From Streptomyces altiplanensis (GTDB lineage Bacteria > Actinomycetota > Actinomycetes > Streptomycetales > Streptomycetaceae), in contig RHMC01000065.1 of NCBI GenBank assembly GCA_003719395.1, positions 1 through 36,629 on the forward strand: a stretch of DNA of 36,629 nt. The letters run 5' to 3'. The position numbers were made by a program, and so were the translations under genes. Position 1 is the first letter of the stretch. The number at the start of each line of letters is the position of its first letter. The notes beneath the pieces were generated by a model, which searched no databases, was not told where the DNA came from, and saw nothing but the letters and a program-made list of their open reading frames with translations. Of this stretch, positions 16,324-24,217 are shown piece after piece.

Positions 16324-17334
16324 ATGCGCCGCTACGGCAAGAACCCCGACGAGGACGACATCCGGATCCGCCCCAACCGCAAGGGCAACCGGCCTCGCAC
16401 CCACACCCGCCCCAAGCACGAGGACGCCGTCGAGGGCTTCGTCCTGACCGTCGACCGGGGCCGCATCACCTGCCTCGTCGAGGACCGCACGGTGGTCGCG
16501 ATGAAGGCCCGCGAGCTGGGCCGCAAGTCCGCCGTCGTGGGCGACCGGGTCGCCATCGTCGGCGACCTGACGGGCGACAAGGACACCCTGGCCCGCATCG
16601 TCCGCGTCGAACCGCGCCGCTCGGTGCTGCGCCGTACCGCCGACGACGACGATCCGTTCGAGCGGGTGGTCGTCGCCAACGCCGACCAGCTGGCGATCGT
16701 CACGGCCCTGGCCGACCCCGAGCCGCGTCCGCGCATGATCGACCGCTGCCTGGTGGCGGCGTACGACGCCGGGCTGGACCCGCTCCTGGTGCTGACCAAG
16801 TCGGACCTGGCGCCGGCGGAGCAGCTGCTGGCCTCCTACCGTCCCCTCGGCGTCCCGTACCTCGTGACCAGCCGCGAGGAGCTGGAGAACGGGGCGGCGA
16901 CCGAACTGGTCCGCAAGCACCTGGAGGACAAGGTGACGGCGTTCGTGGGCCACTCGGGCGTCGGTAAGACGACCCTGGTCAACACGCTCGTACCGGAGGA
17001 GCGGCGGCGTACGACCGGCCATGTCAACGCGGTCACGGGCCGCGGCCGGCACACCACCACCTCGGCGCTCGCCCTGCCGCTCACGGGCGTGCGCGGCTGG
17101 GTGATCGACACGCCCGGCGTCCGGTCCTTCGGGCTGAACCACGTGGATCCGTCGCGCGTCATCCTCGCCTTCCCGGACCTGGAACCGGGGACGGAGGGCT
17201 GCCCGCGCGGCTGCAGCCACGACGAACCGGAGTGCGCGCTGGACCAGTGGGTGGCCGACGGTCACGCCGATCCGGCCAGGCTGGACTCGCTGCGGCGGCT
17301 GCTCGCGACGCGGGAGCGGCGCGAGGGCGACTGA
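16324..17334 (+). CDS. rsgA: Ribosome small subunit-dependent GTPase A
   Basis: This circularly permuted GTPase acts in late 30S ribosome assembly. The 336-aa protein has an N-terminal OB fold (about 35-105), then G4 TKSD (158-161), G1 GHSGVGKTT (209-217) and G3 DTPGVRSFG (262-270), in the permuted order that defines the family. A C-terminal zinc knuckle has C293, C297, H299 and C304. The ATG at 16324 is chosen because the conserved MRRYGKNPDEDD begins there; there is no in-frame start between it and the aroA stop with a better ribosome site. It is probably co-transcribed with aroA. Confidence 0.95.
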   Translation: MRRYGKNPDEDDIRIRPNRKGNRPRTHTRPKHEDAVEGFVLTVDRGRITCLVEDRTVVAMKARELGRKSAVVGDRVAIVGDLTGDKDTLARIVRVEPRRSVLRRTADDDDPFERVVVANADQLAIVTALADPEPRPRMIDRCLVAAYDAGLDPLLVLTKSDLAPAEQLLASYRPLGVPYLVTSREELENGAATELVRKHLEDKVTAFVGHSGVGKTTLVNTLVPEERRRTTGHVNAVTGRGRHTTTSALALPLTGVRGWVIDTPGVRSFGLNHVDPSRVILAFPDLEPGTEGCPRGCSHDEPECALDQWVADGHADPARLDSLRRLLATRERREGD

Positions 17335-17427
17335 CCGGACGCGCCGCGTTTACCGCTGCCCGCTCCTGGTAAGGGCATACTCGCACCAAGTGCGACGAAG
17401 CGGTCACCGACGCGGGAGGAGCCGGCC

Positions 17428-17751
17428 ATGGCGTGGCTGCTGGTGATGGTGGCGGGGCTCCTGGAGACCGGCTTCGCGGTGTGCCTGAAGCTGTCCCACG
17501 GCTTCACCCGGCTGTGGCCCACGATCGCCTTCGCCGCGTTCGCGCTGGGCAGTTTCGGACTGCTGACGCTCGCGCTGAAGAAACTCGACGTGGGGCCCGC
17601 GTACGCGGTGTGGACCGGCATCGGGGCCGCGGGCACCGCGATCTACGGAATGGTCTTCCTCGGCGATGTGGTCTCGACGCTGAAGCTCGTCTCGATCTCG
17701 CTGGTGATCGTCGGCGTCATCGGACTCCAGCTCTCGGGCTCGGCCCACTGA
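17428..17751 (+). CDS. sugE: Small multidrug resistance (SMR) family exporter, SugE/Gdx-like
   Basis: This 107-aa inner-membrane exporter has four hydrophobic helices. The essential proton/substrate glutamate is E13 in AGLLETG. The KLSHGFTRLWP and GPAYAVWTGIGAAGTA segments place it with the SugE/Gdx branch, whose characterised members export guanidinium or quaternary ammonium compounds. GGGAGGAG lies just upstream of the ATG. The stop codon falls inside a 15-bp direct repeat, and a large nested hairpin follows. SMR proteins work as dual-topology dimers; only one SMR gene is seen here, which suits a homodimer. I cannot confirm a guanidine riboswitch in the 93-bp upstream gap. Confidence 0.88.
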   Translation: MAWLLVMVAGLLETGFAVCLKLSHGFTRLWPTIAFAAFALGSFGLLTLALKKLDVGPAYAVWTGIGAAGTAIYGMVFLGDVVSTLKLVSISLVIVGVIGLQLSGSAH

Positions 17752-17775
17752 GACCCGGCTCGCTGAGACCCGGCT
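17748..17775. repeat. 15-bp tandem direct repeat across the sugE stop
   Basis: CTGAGACCCGGCTCG at 17748-17762 is repeated at 17763-17775 (13 of 13 bases). The first copy contains the sugE stop codon. Confidence 0.8.
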
Positions 17776-17779
17776 CCCA

Positions 17780-17843
17780 GCAGCCGCGCGAAGCCCTCCC
17801 CGGATGCCGCGGAGGCGGCTTCCGGCAAGGCTTCTCGCGCTGC
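17780..17843 (+). terminator. Nested double hairpin after sugE
   Basis: The outer arms GCAGCCGCGCGAAGCC (17780-17795) and GGCTTCTCGCGCTGC (17829-17843) pair with one bulge and one mismatch. They enclose a nearly perfect inner hairpin, CCGGATGCCGC-GGAG-GCGGCTTCCGG (17800-17825). The whole forms a long stem typical of U-less Streptomyces terminators. The rest of the 278-bp gap to hisN shows no gene. Confidence 0.65.
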
Positions 17844-18015
17844 GGGCATCGTGCCGCCTCCCACGGGCGGAGGTCCCGGGCCGTACGGGGCGCACAGCTG
17901 TTCCGGCCTCAGGGCCGGCGCGCCGCCGGGCCCTGTCAATGGCCCGCGCGCCGCCGTGTACGGACAGGGGGCCCGCCCGCACTCCGGGACCGTGTGGTTT
18001 GCGGAGAACGTGGTC

Positions 18016-18029
18016 GATACTGTTCGGTC
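18016..18029 (+). promoter_or_regulatory. Possible leaderless promoter of hisN
   Basis: GATACT at 18016-18021 ends 8 nt before the ATG, and no Shine-Dalgarno is present. This is the arrangement of leaderless Streptomyces transcripts. No clear -35 is seen. Confidence 0.35.
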
Positions 18030-18823
18030 ATGCCCGATTATCACGATGACCTGCGCTTCGCCCATGTCCTCGCGGACGCCGCTGACGCCACGACGATGGA
18101 GCGCTTCAAGGCTCTGGACCTCAAGGTCGAGACCAAGCCGGACATGACTCCGGTGACGGAGGCCGACAAGGCCGCCGAGGAGCTGATCCGCAGCCACCTG
18201 CACCGCGGCAGGCCGCGCGACGCCGTCCTGGGCGAGGAGTACGGGCTGCAGGGCTCGGGCCCGCGCCGCTGGGTGGTCGATCCGATCGACGGCACCAAGA
18301 ACTACGTGCGCGGCGTGCCGGTCTGGCGACGCTGATCTCGCTCATGGAGGCCGGTGAGAACGGCTTCCAGCCTGTGATGGGCGTGGTGTCCGCGCCCGCG
18401 CTGGGCCGTCGCTGGTGGGCGGCGAAGGGCGGCGGCGCGTACACCGGGCGCAGCCTCACCTCGGCGACGCGGCTCCACGTCTCCAAGATCGACCGGATCG
18501 AGAACGCGTCCTTCGCGTACTCCTCGCTCAGCGGCTGGGAGGAGCAGGGGCGCCTCGACGGCTTCCTGGACCTGACCCGCGACTGCTGGCGGACGCGCGG
18601 CTACGGCGATTTCTGGCCGTACATGATGGTCGCCGAGGGAGCGGTGGACATCTGCGCGGAGCCGGAGCTCTCGCTCTGGGACATGGCCGCGAACGCGATC
18701 ATCGTCCAGGAGGCCGGTGGTGTCTTCACCAGCCTCGACGGTGTGACGGGGCCCCACGGCGGCAACGCGGCGGCGTCCAACGGCCTGCTTCACGAGAAGA
18801 TGCTGGGCTACCTCCGCGGATAG
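18030..18823 (+). CDS. hisN: Histidinol-phosphatase of the inositol monophosphatase family (one apparent frameshift)
   Basis: The enzyme dephosphorylates histidinol phosphate in histidine synthesis; actinobacteria use this IMPase-type enzyme. Motifs are the metal-binding GEEYG, DPIDGTKN, and ELSLWDMAANAIIV with the last Asp ligand, followed by EAGGVFTSLDG. The first part ends prematurely after GVPVW. The expected continuation ATLISLMEAGE is found one frame over from about 18327, which fits one missing G in TGGG. Both parts align end to end with Streptomyces HisN, so a sequencing error is likely. No ribosome site precedes the ATG, so it may be leaderless. A 16-bp perfect palindrome follows the stop. 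Confidence 0.9.
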
Positions 18824-18825
18824 CG

Positions 18826-18841
18826 CGTCCCGTACGGGACG
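18826..18841. terminator. Perfect 16-bp palindrome after hisN
   Basis: CGTCCCGTACGGGACG begins 2 bp after the hisN stop. With no loop spacer, it is either a short terminator stem or a protein-binding palindrome. Confidence 0.4.
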
Positions 18842-18958
18842 TACGACACCTGGCGTACTCCGTCACGCCCTCGTGCAAACCGGCGCGCGGAGGCGTGTGA
18901 GCCGCCTTCCCGCGCCCTCTTGTTGCCGCCCCGTCCGGCTGCCACTCTGAGAACCCCC

Positions 18959-18974
18959 ACTTGTGAACTTGTGA
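18959..18974. repeat. Tandem ACTTGTGA pair upstream of the CBS gene
   Basis: ACTTGTGAACTTGTGA is a perfect 8-bp tandem repeat in a locally AT-richer stretch 50-66 bp before the start codon. An imperfect inverse copy, TCGCAAGT, follows at 18983-18990. It may be an operator for the CBS gene. Confidence 0.5.
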
Positions 18975-19007
18975 ATCCATTCTCGCAAGTCGTGGGTCCG
19001 CTTCACC

Positions 19008-19023
19008 AAGGAGGTGGCTCCTT
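19008..19023 (+). promoter_or_regulatory. Hairpin sequestering the Shine-Dalgarno of the CBS gene
   Basis: AAGGAG (19008-19013), loop GTGG and CTCCTT (19018-19023) form a perfect 6-bp stem. It contains the whole ribosome-binding sequence and ends one base before the ATG at 19025. Translation would require this stem to open. Confidence 0.65.
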
Positions 19024-19024
19024 C

Positions 19025-19432
19025 ATGCTCGTCCGTGACGCCATGAGCACGGTGGTCCTCACCATCGGCCCCGCCCACACACTCCGCCAGGCAGCCCGGC
19101 TGATGGCGGAGCGCCGCGTCGGGGCGGCCGTCGTCCTCGACACCGACGCCGACGGACTCGGCATCCTGACCGAACGCGACATCCTCGTCTCCGTCGGGTC
19201 GGGCCAGGACCCCGACCTCGAAACCGCCGGCACCCACACCACCACCGACGTCGTCTTCGCCGCACCCTCCTGGACGCTGGAGGAGGCCGCGCAGGCCATG
19301 GCGCACGGCGGCTTCCGGCACCTGATCGTGCTGGACGGCAACGGCCCCGTGGGCGTCGTCTCCGTGCGCGACATCATCCGCTGCTGGGCACCGGCCCGGA
19401 AGCAGCCGCAGCCGGCCGCGCTGGCGAGCTGA
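19025..19432 (+). CDS. CBS-domain pair protein
   Basis: This 135-aa cytoplasmic protein consists of just two CBS motifs (a Bateman module). The first is at about 4-60 (RDAMSTVVLTIGPAHTLRQAA, VGAAVVLDTDADGLGILTERDIL) and the second at about 72-125 (TLEEAAQAMAHGGFRHLIVL, GPVGVVSVRDIIR). Such modules usually bind adenine nucleotides and act as energy or dormancy sensors for a partner. No partner domain is fused here. The start follows a very strong AAGGAGG site that is folded into a hairpin. Its neighbours are hisN upstream and the convergent katA downstream, with a shared terminator. The specific role is unknown. Confidence 0.88.
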   Translation: MLVRDAMSTVVLTIGPAHTLRQAARLMAERRVGAAVVLDTDADGLGILTERDILVSVGSGQDPDLETAGTHTTTDVVFAAPSWTLEEAAQAMAHGGFRHLIVLDGNGPVGVVSVRDIIRCWAPARKQPQPAALAS

Positions 19433-19440
19433 GTACGCGA

Positions 19441-19474
19441 GAGGGCCGGACCCCCCTCGGGGAATCCGGCCCTC
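19441..19474. terminator. Terminator between the CBS gene and katA
   Basis: GAGGGCCGGA (19441-19450) and TCCGGCCCTC (19465-19474) form a perfect 10-bp stem between two convergent genes. It probably works in both directions. Confidence 0.75.
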
Positions 19475-19496
19475 CGCCTACGACAAGCGATCCGTA

Positions 19497-20966
19497 CTAG
19501 CCGCGCAGGGCCTGGACCGCGGCTTCCAGCCGCTTGCCGAAGTCATCGTCGGCCTGACGGAAGTTGTTGATCGCGCGCTCCGCGATGTCGTCGCGCGACA
19601 CCTTGGCGATGAAGCCGGCCAGGTTGTCGACCAGACGGCCCTTCTCGTCCTCCGACATCAGGCGGTAGAGGTTGCCCGCCTGGACGAAGTCGTTGTCCTC
19701 GGCATGGACGGGCGCCGCGTGGTCACCGGTGACACCGGTGACCGGGACCGGCTGCCACAGCGGACGGCCGGTCTGGGCCGGGCCGCCGAAGCTGTTCGGC
19801 TCGTAGTTCTTCGCACCGTTGTGGCGTCCGTCGTAGAGGAAGCCGTCACGAGAGTGCGTGCGCGCCTCGGTGGCGTGCGGACGGTTCACCGGAAGCTGGT
19901 CGGCGTTGATGCCGACGCGGTAGCGGTGGGCGTCGCCGTACCCGAAGAGACGGCCCTGGAGCATCTTGTCCGGAGACGGGCCGATGCCCGGCACGAAGTG
20001 GGCCGGCGAGAAGATGGACTGCTCGACCTCGGCGAAGATGTTCTGCGGGTTGCGGTTGAGCTCGAGCTTGCCGAACTCGATCAGCGGGTAGTCCGCCTTG
20101 GGCCAGATCTTGGTCAGGTCGAACGGGTTGAAGCGGTAGGTCGCCGCGTCCGCCGCCGGCATGATCTGAACGTAGGCGGTCCAGCTCGGGAAGTCACCGC
20201 GCTCGATGGACTCGCGCAGGTCGCGCTGGTGCGAATCGGGGTCCTCGCCGGCGAGCTTGTTGGCCTCGTCCTGGGTGAGGCACTTGATGCCCTGGTCGGT
20301 CTTGAAGTGGTACTTGACCCAGAAGACCTCTCCGGCCTCGTTGTTCCACTGGAACGTGTGCGAGCCGAAGCCGTCCATGTGGCGGTACGACGCCGGGATG
20401 CCGCGGTCACCGAACAGCCAGGTCACCTGGTGGGTCGACTCCGGGCTCAGACCCCAGAAGTCCCAGACGTTGTCCGCCTCCTGCGAGCCGGTGTACGGGT
20501 CGCGCTTCTGGGTGTGGATGAAGTCCGGGAACTTGATGGCGTCCTTGATGAAGAACACCGGGGTGTTGTTGCCGACGAGGTCGTAGTTCCCCTCTTCGGT
20601 GTAGAACTTCAACGCCCAGCCGCGGGGGTCGCGGACCGCGTCGGCCGCGCCGAGGTTACCGGCGACGGTCGAGAAGCGCAGGAAGGTCTCGGTCTCCTTG
20701 CCGACCTCGGAGAGGAAGGCGGCCCGGGTGTACTGGGTGACGTCCCCGGTCACCGTGAAGGTGCCGTACGCACCGGCGCCACGGGCGTGCACCACACGCT
20801 CCGGGATGCGCTCGCGGTTGAAGTGCGCGAGCTTCTCCAGCAGGTGCTGGTCCTGGACCAGAACCGGACCCCCGACGCCCGCGGTCTCACTGTTCTGGTT
20901 GTCGGCTACCGGCGCGCCGGCCTCCGTAGTGAGCGGTCCCTGCGTCACGTGCGCCTCCTGCGTCAT
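19497..20966 (-). CDS. katA: Monofunctional heme catalase
   Basis: The enzyme decomposes hydrogen peroxide in the cytoplasm. The 489-aa small-subunit catalase has distal His H60 in ERVVHARGAG, the active-site Asn in DLVGNNTPVFF (133-134), and the proximal heme-ligand Tyr in RLFGYGDAHRYR. There is no C-terminal flavodoxin-like domain, so it belongs to the small clade. The reading frame is clean. The ATG at 20966 is chosen because the conserved N-terminal region begins there. It is divergent from catR, with a strong promoter and an embedded Fur-type operator in between. A terminator lies beyond its 3' end. Confidence 0.97.
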   Translation of the reverse strand: MTQEAHVTQGPLTTEAGAPVADNQNSETAGVGGPVLVQDQHLLEKLAHFNRERIPERVVHARGAGAYGTFTVTGDVTQYTRAAFLSEVGKETETFLRFSTVAGNLGAADAVRDPRGWALKFYTEEGNYDLVGNNTPVFFIKDAIKFPDFIHTQKRDPYTGSQEADNVWDFWGLSPESTHQVTWLFGDRGIPASYRHMDGFGSHTFQWNNEAGEVFWVKYHFKTDQGIKCLTQDEANKLAGEDPDSHQRDLRESIERGDFPSWTAYVQIMPAADAATYRFNPFDLTKIWPKADYPLIEFGKLELNRNPQNIFAEVEQSIFSPAHFVPGIGPSPDKMLQGRLFGYGDAHRYRVGINADQLPVNRPHATEARTHSRDGFLYDGRHNGAKNYEPNSFGGPAQTGRPLWQPVPVTGVTGDHAAPVHAEDNDFVQAGNLYRLMSEDEKGRLVDNLAGFIAKVSRDDIAERAINNFRQADDDFGKRLEAAVQALRG

Positions 20967-21003
20967 ACCTGCAAGTCCTGTCCCTTGGCGTTTGCCGTTG
21001 TCG

Positions 21004-21047
21004 ATCCTACAATGGACTTTGTCTAAGTCAAGTAAACATCCAAAGTC
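21004..21047 (-). promoter_or_regulatory. katA promoter with embedded CatR operator
   Basis: On the minus strand TTGACT (21031-21026), a 16-nt spacer and TAGGAT (21009-21004) form a near-consensus housekeeping promoter. The inverted repeat GACTT-TGTCT-AAGTC (21015-21029) fills the spacer and covers part of the -35. A further GACTTTG...CAAAGTC pair spans 21015-21047. Fur/PerR-type repressors bind such AT-rich repeats, so CatR binding here would block katA. Confidence 0.8.
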
Positions 21048-21079
21048 ACACCCGTTCGGGACCTGGGTCCCACCACTGT

Positions 21080-21085
21080 TAGGCT
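21080..21085 (+). promoter_or_regulatory. -10 element of catR, probably leaderless
   Basis: TAGGCT ends 7 nt before the catR ATG and there is no convincing Shine-Dalgarno, so transcription probably starts at or next to the start codon. The -35 is unclear. Confidence 0.45.
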
Positions 21086-21092
21086 GGACCTC

Positions 21093-21509
21093 ATGAGTGA
21101 CCTGTTGGAACGACTGCGCGGACGCGGCTGGCGTATGACTGCTCAGCGGCGCGTCGTGGCCGAAGTCCTCGACGGGGACCACATCCACCTCACCGCCGAC
21201 GAGGTGCACGCGCGCGCTGTGGCCAAGCTGCCGGAGATCTCCCGGGCGACCGTCTACAACACCCTGGGCGAGATGGTGTCCCTCGGTGAAGTGGTCGAGG
21301 TGTCCACGGACCGCCGGGCGAAGCGGTACGACCCGAACGCGCACCGGCCGCACCAGCACCTGGTGTGCGCGCAGTGCGGCACCATCCGCGACGTGCACCC
21401 GACGGGCAATCCGCTCACGGACCTGCCGGACTCCGAGCGCTTCGGCTTCACCATCTCGGACGTAGAGGTCACCTACCGGGGCACCTGCCCCAACTGCGCC
21501 TCCGCCTGA
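21093..21509 (+). CDS. catR: Fur-family peroxide-sensing repressor CatR
   Basis: This 138-aa Fur/PerR-like regulator is known in S. coelicolor to repress the catalase gene and itself until oxidised by peroxide. The winged helix is at about 13-85 (WRMTAQRRVVAEVL, EISRATVYNTLGEMV). The dimerisation and metal-binding part follows, with His-rich HRPHQHLVC. The structural zinc site is formed by C92 and C95 (CAQC) with C132 and C135 (CPNC). It is divergent from katA with a shared operator region. A perfect 19-bp hairpin follows the stop. Confidence 0.95.
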   Translation: MSDLLERLRGRGWRMTAQRRVVAEVLDGDHIHLTADEVHARAVAKLPEISRATVYNTLGEMVSLGEVVEVSTDRRAKRYDPNAHRPHQHLVCAQCGTIRDVHPTGNPLTDLPDSERFGFTISDVEVTYRGTCPNCASA

Positions 21510-21518
21510 CGCCGGCAC

Positions 21519-21560
21519 CCGAAGGGCCCGGCACCGGTATTCCGGTGCCGGGCCCTTCGG
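21519..21560 (+). terminator. Terminator of catR
   Basis: A perfect 19-bp stem (21519-21537 with 21542-21560, arms CCGAAGGGCCCGGCACCGG and its complement) encloses a TATT loop, 9 bp after the catR stop. Confidence 0.85.
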
Positions 21561-21611
21561 CCGTTCACGCGTGCGCCCGCACATGTCCTGTACGCCCGTG
21601 TACGACTACGA

Positions 21612-21647
21612 CGAAGGCCCGGATCTCTTTCGAGATCCGGGCCTTCG
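21612..21647 (-). terminator. Terminator of the first tRNA-fMet gene
   Basis: CGAAGGCCCGGATCTC (21612-21627), loop TTTC and the exact complement (21632-21647) lie 13 bp past the tRNA 3' end. It is almost the same hairpin as at the second tRNA copy. Confidence 0.85.
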
Positions 21648-21660
21648 GCTACCTCTTCAG

Positions 21661-21734
21661 TAGCGGGGACAGGATTTGAACCTGCGACCTCTGGGTTATG
21701 AGCCCAGCGAGCTACCGAGCTGCTCCACCCCGCG
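21661..21734 (-). tRNA. Initiator tRNA-Met (CAT), copy 1
   Basis: The 74-nt cloverleaf on the minus strand has acceptor CGCGGGG/CCCCGCT, D stem GAGC/GCTC, anticodon stem CTGGG/CCCAG with loop CTCATAA (anticodon CAT), and T stem GCAGG/CCTGT. Position 1:72 is an unpaired C-U, and the anticodon stem carries three consecutive G:C pairs. Both are initiator features. CCA is not encoded. It is identical to copy 2. Confidence 0.95.
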
Positions 21735-21746
21735 TCGGTAAACACG

Positions 21747-21775
21747 ACTGTACGTCGCCCCGCCGACCAGCGCAA
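21747..21775 (-). promoter_or_regulatory. Promoter of tRNA-fMet copy 1
   Basis: TTGCGC (21775-21770), a 17-nt spacer and TACAGT (21752-21747) on the minus strand lie 12 bp upstream of the tRNA 5' end. Confidence 0.6.
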
Positions 21776-21882
21776 ATCCGTTCCCGTACGAGGCTGCCGC
21801 ACGAGCCGGTCGTGCGAGGCGGCCGTGCCAGGTGGCCGTGCCAGGTGGCGAAACGATCCGCCCGCCGCCCGGCCGGGCCCGG

Positions 21883-23988
21883 CTAGGCGGTGAGTTCCTG
21901 GTGCAGTGCCTCACGCAGCCGCGCCGCGCGCTCGGCGACCTCGGCGGGCCCGAGCTCCACCGCCCGCGCGCACCACCGCTCGCCCTCGTCCAGCTCACCG
22001 TGGCGGGCGGAGAGCAGCGCGAGGCGCAGCGCGGCGCGGCCGTGGCCGGCGTGCGCGGCGCGCGACCACCACAGGGCGGCCTCCGGCTCGCTGCCCTCGC
22101 GGGCGAGCAGCAGCCCGAGGTTGAAGGCGCCGTTGCGGCTGCCCGCCTCGGCGGCCTCCCGGTACCAGCGCGCGGCGCCCGTCCAGGTCGCGCCGCCCGC
22201 GGCGAGCATGCCGCGCGCACCTGGGCGCGGCGGTGGCCCTGCTCGGCGGCCCGCTCGTACCACTCCTCGCACTCGGACTTCTCGTTCAGCGCCTCGCCGA
22301 GGGCGGGCGGGCCCGCGGGGGGCTGCCGGCAGTCGAGCAGCGTGGCGAGGCGGAAGGCCGCTTCGGCGCTGCCGCCACCCGCGGCGCAGCGCAGATGGCG
22401 CTCGGCCTCCTGCTCCTCGCCGTCCCGCAGCAGGGCGATGCCGACCTGGAGTGCGGCCTCCGTGTGCCCGGCGGCGGCCGCGCGCTCGTACCAGACGAAG
22501 GCCGTACGGTCGTCGTCGAGACCCGCTGTAGAGGATGCCGAGGTTGAAGGCGGCGTCGACGCTGCCGGCCTCGGCGGCCTTGGAGAACCACGGCTCGGCG
22601 CCGGCCGCGTCGCCGCCCTGGAGCAGCAGGATGGCGAGCGCGTTGGCGGCCTCGCGGTGGCCCGTGTAGGCGGCGCGGCGGTACCACTGGTCGGCCTGGG
22701 CGGTACGGCCCTGGGCGGCGCACAGCAGCCCGAGGTTGTACGCCCCGTTCACATCACCGGCGTCCAGGGCCACGCGGTACCACCGCTCGGCGGTCAGCTG
22801 CTCACCGCGGGCGGCGCGGCAGGGCGCCCAGCGCGTTGGCGGCGTTGCCGTCACCGTCCTGGGCGGCGCGCAGCCACCACACGGCGGCACTGTCCTCGTC
22901 GCCCGCGTCGCGCAGCAGGAAGCCCAGCGCGCAGGCCGCCCGGGGCTCGCCGTCCTTTGCGGAGGTCAGGTACCAGCGCCCGGCCTCCTTGAGCTCGGCG
23001 CGCTCCTCCAGGATGGCACCGAGGTGCAGGGCGGCGCGCCGGTGCCCGCGCGCGGCGGCCTGCCCACCACTGGCTCGGCCTCGATGGCGGGGTCGAGTTC
23101 CCCGGCGCCGCTCACGGCGTGCCGGGTGCCCGTACCGGACGCCCCGCGCCGGTGCCCGCGCCGGGGTGGCCGTGGCCGGGCCTGCCGGTGCCGGTGTGGG
23201 CGGGCGCCGTGCCGGTGCCGGTGCCGGGGAGGCGGGTGCCGGTGCCGAAGTCGAGGAAGCCGGTGCCCAGGGCGGCTCCGGTGTCGGGGCCGCCGGGCCG
23301 GCGGAGGTCCGTGCGGCAGATGGCGGGAGCCGTACTCGCGTGCGGCCCGCCCACGCCCGTACGCGGGTCCGTGCCGCCCGGCACCGTACCGGAGTCGGCC
23401 GCGCCGGCGCGCGCCTCCGCGGTGGCGCGGCGGTCCAGGGTGCGGGCGAGGCGGTACGCCGCCTCGCGGTGTCCCTGCACGGCGGCGGCGCGCAGCAGCG
23501 CTCGCGCCCACGTCGCTGCGGTGCTCCAGGAGGTCGGCGAGGGCGTACGCCCCCAGCGCGTGCCCCTGCTCGGCGGACTGGCGCAGCCAGTACTCCGCGG
23601 CGGGCTCGTCGCCGCGCTCGCGGTAGTGGCGGCCGATGCGTGCGCGGCGGGCCGCGGACCCGGCCACGGCGGCGATGCGCCACCAGCCGGCCGCCTCGTC
23701 GGCGTACCCGCGCTGATGGAGGAGGACTCCCAGGTTGTTGGCGGCGGCGCGGTCGCGGTCGCGGTCGCGGCGCGCAGGTAGGGCTCGGCGCCGTCGAGGT
23801 CGCCGCGGCGCAGCAGCAGCGACGCCGAGCACGCTCATGGCCTCGGTGTCGCCGTTCTCGGCGGCGCTCCGGTGCCGCGCCTCGTACTCGGCCTCGGCGG
23901 TGTCCACGGTGTCAACAGCGTGCTCTTGGTGTCGCTGCACAAACCGCCCTGTCTCCAACAGAGTTGCCCTGTCCCCCATAAAAACCAT
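21883..23988 (-). CDS. Sel1/TPR-repeat protein (at least six apparent frameshifts)
   Basis: This is a long soluble repeat protein of about 700 residues, made of Sel1-like units. Examples are YADEAAGWWRIAAVAG, EPAAEYWLRQSAEQGHALGAYAL, WYRVALDAGDVNGAYNLGLL, WFSKAAEAGSVDAAFNLGIL and WYREAAEAGSRNGAFNLGLL. A central linker (about nt 23110-23300) is rich in Gly, Thr, His and Pro (GTGTG and GHGHPGAGTG). The repeat phase jumps between frames near 22213, 22522, 22815, 23055, 23500 and 23780-23830, the last as a compensating pair. All frames carry good repeats, so errors in this very GC-rich repetitive DNA are likelier than decay. The ATG at 23988 is preferred; one at 23979 is possible. The function is unknown; Sel1 repeats usually mediate protein contacts. 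Confidence 0.7.
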
Positions 23989-24168
23989 CGTCGCACCACC
24001 CGTAACCCGCGTACACCTGGTATACCGCAGCCAGTGAGGTCACTTCAGCGTTTTGTCGACATGCCCACAGAGAGACACTTCAAACGCCTTCGCCCCAACT
24101 CTCCCCATCAGAACGACGGTTCGCACGGGTGCACGGGTACCCAGATACCCAGGTGTCCGGACACACGA

Positions 24169-24204
24169 CGAGGGCCCGGATCTCGAAAGAGATCCGGGCC
24201 CTCG
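24169..24204 (-). terminator. Terminator of the second tRNA-fMet gene
   Basis: CGAGGGCCCGGATCTC (24169-24184), a GAAA loop (UUUC in the transcript) and the exact complement (24189-24204) form a perfect 16-bp stem 13 bp past the tRNA. Confidence 0.85.
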
Positions 24205-24217
24205 TCTTCTTCTTCAG

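Noticed and set aside
17335..17427. Guanidine riboswitch upstream of the sugE-like gene
   Set aside because: The 93-bp gap is too short for the large ykkC class, and I could not find the paired ACGR-loop hairpins of the mini-ykkC class.
23110..23300. A minisatellite or CRISPR-like array in the GGTGCC-rich stretch
   Set aside because: The repeats are short, irregular and without spacers; they encode the Gly/Thr/His/Pro linker of the Sel1 protein.
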